This document shows, piece after piece, positions 5,350 through 5,372 of a stretch of 5,372 bases of DNA (its first letter is position 1; each line of letters opens with the position of its first letter). The stretch is from Helicobacter sp. (lineage in GTDB: Bacteria > Campylobacterota > Campylobacteria > Campylobacterales > Helicobacteraceae): NCBI RefSeq assembly GCF_014799995.1, contig NZ_JAAVGY010000028.1, forward strand, positions 1 to 5,372. The letters are read 5' to 3'. The notes beneath the pieces were generated by a model. That model worked only from the letters and a program-made list of their open reading frames with translations, was not told the DNA's origin and did not search any database. A program made the translations under genes and the position numbers.

Positions 5350-5372
5350 AAAAAACACAAAAAACAAAAAAA
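5350..5372. other. Low-complexity A/C tail at the window edge
   Basis: Only A with scattered single C (on the minus strand T runs broken by single G). It could be the T-rich upstream part of the DUF805 promoter, or sequencing noise after the homopolymer at a contig end. No gene is visible. Confidence 0.5.

Overview
The window is A+T-rich DNA from a member of the Campylobacterota, most likely a Helicobacter of the enterohepatic type. Three things support this. The Dps protein is a close relative of H. pylori NapA. The group moaA, mobA, flhB matches the neighbourhood I recall from H. pylori (HP0768-HP0770). The chemoreceptor has the dCache/HAMP build usual in Helicobacter and Campylobacter. The species assignment is inference.

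Layout from left to right. (1) Positions 1-1126, minus strand: the first 375 codons of a transmembrane chemoreceptor, cut by the window edge just after its HAMP region. (2) Positions 1127-1352: a short intergenic stretch with small inverted repeats and a possible receptor promoter. (3) Positions 1353-1790, minus: a Dps/NapA mini-ferritin with its own promoter and a Fur-like AT-rich element upstream. (4) Positions 1911-2909, minus: moaA, the radical-SAM enzyme that starts molybdenum cofactor synthesis, with a GTG start. (5) Positions 2910-3022: a compact divergent control region in which two -10 boxes form the arms of one perfect palindrome. Part of that palindrome is repeated 50 bp away, over the mobA start. 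(6) Positions 3023-3664, plus: mobA, probably starting at TTG, followed after one base by flhB (3666-4736), an inner-membrane component of the flagellar type III export gate. (7) Positions 4737-4931: a gene-free gap between convergent genes, holding a perfect hairpin and a possible decayed interspersed repeat. (8) Positions 4932-5291, minus: a small DUF805 membrane protein. Its promoter has a 19-base G tract (C on the plus strand, 5331-5349) just upstream of the -10 box, the usual architecture of a phase-variable promoter. The last 23 bases are low-complexity A/C.

Functionally, moaA and mobA act at opposite ends of the molybdopterin pathway, and their divergent promoters overlap so tightly that their use should be mutually dependent. 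flhB appears to be carried on the mobA transcript, tying a flagellar gene to a cofactor gene. I see no new multi-gene system. The most notable signals are regulatory: the homopolymer in the DUF805 promoter, the moaA/mobA palindrome with its repeat, and the high density of GAATC/GATTC words. Both window ends look like plausible assembly break points, a conserved receptor domain on the left and a homopolymer on the right.
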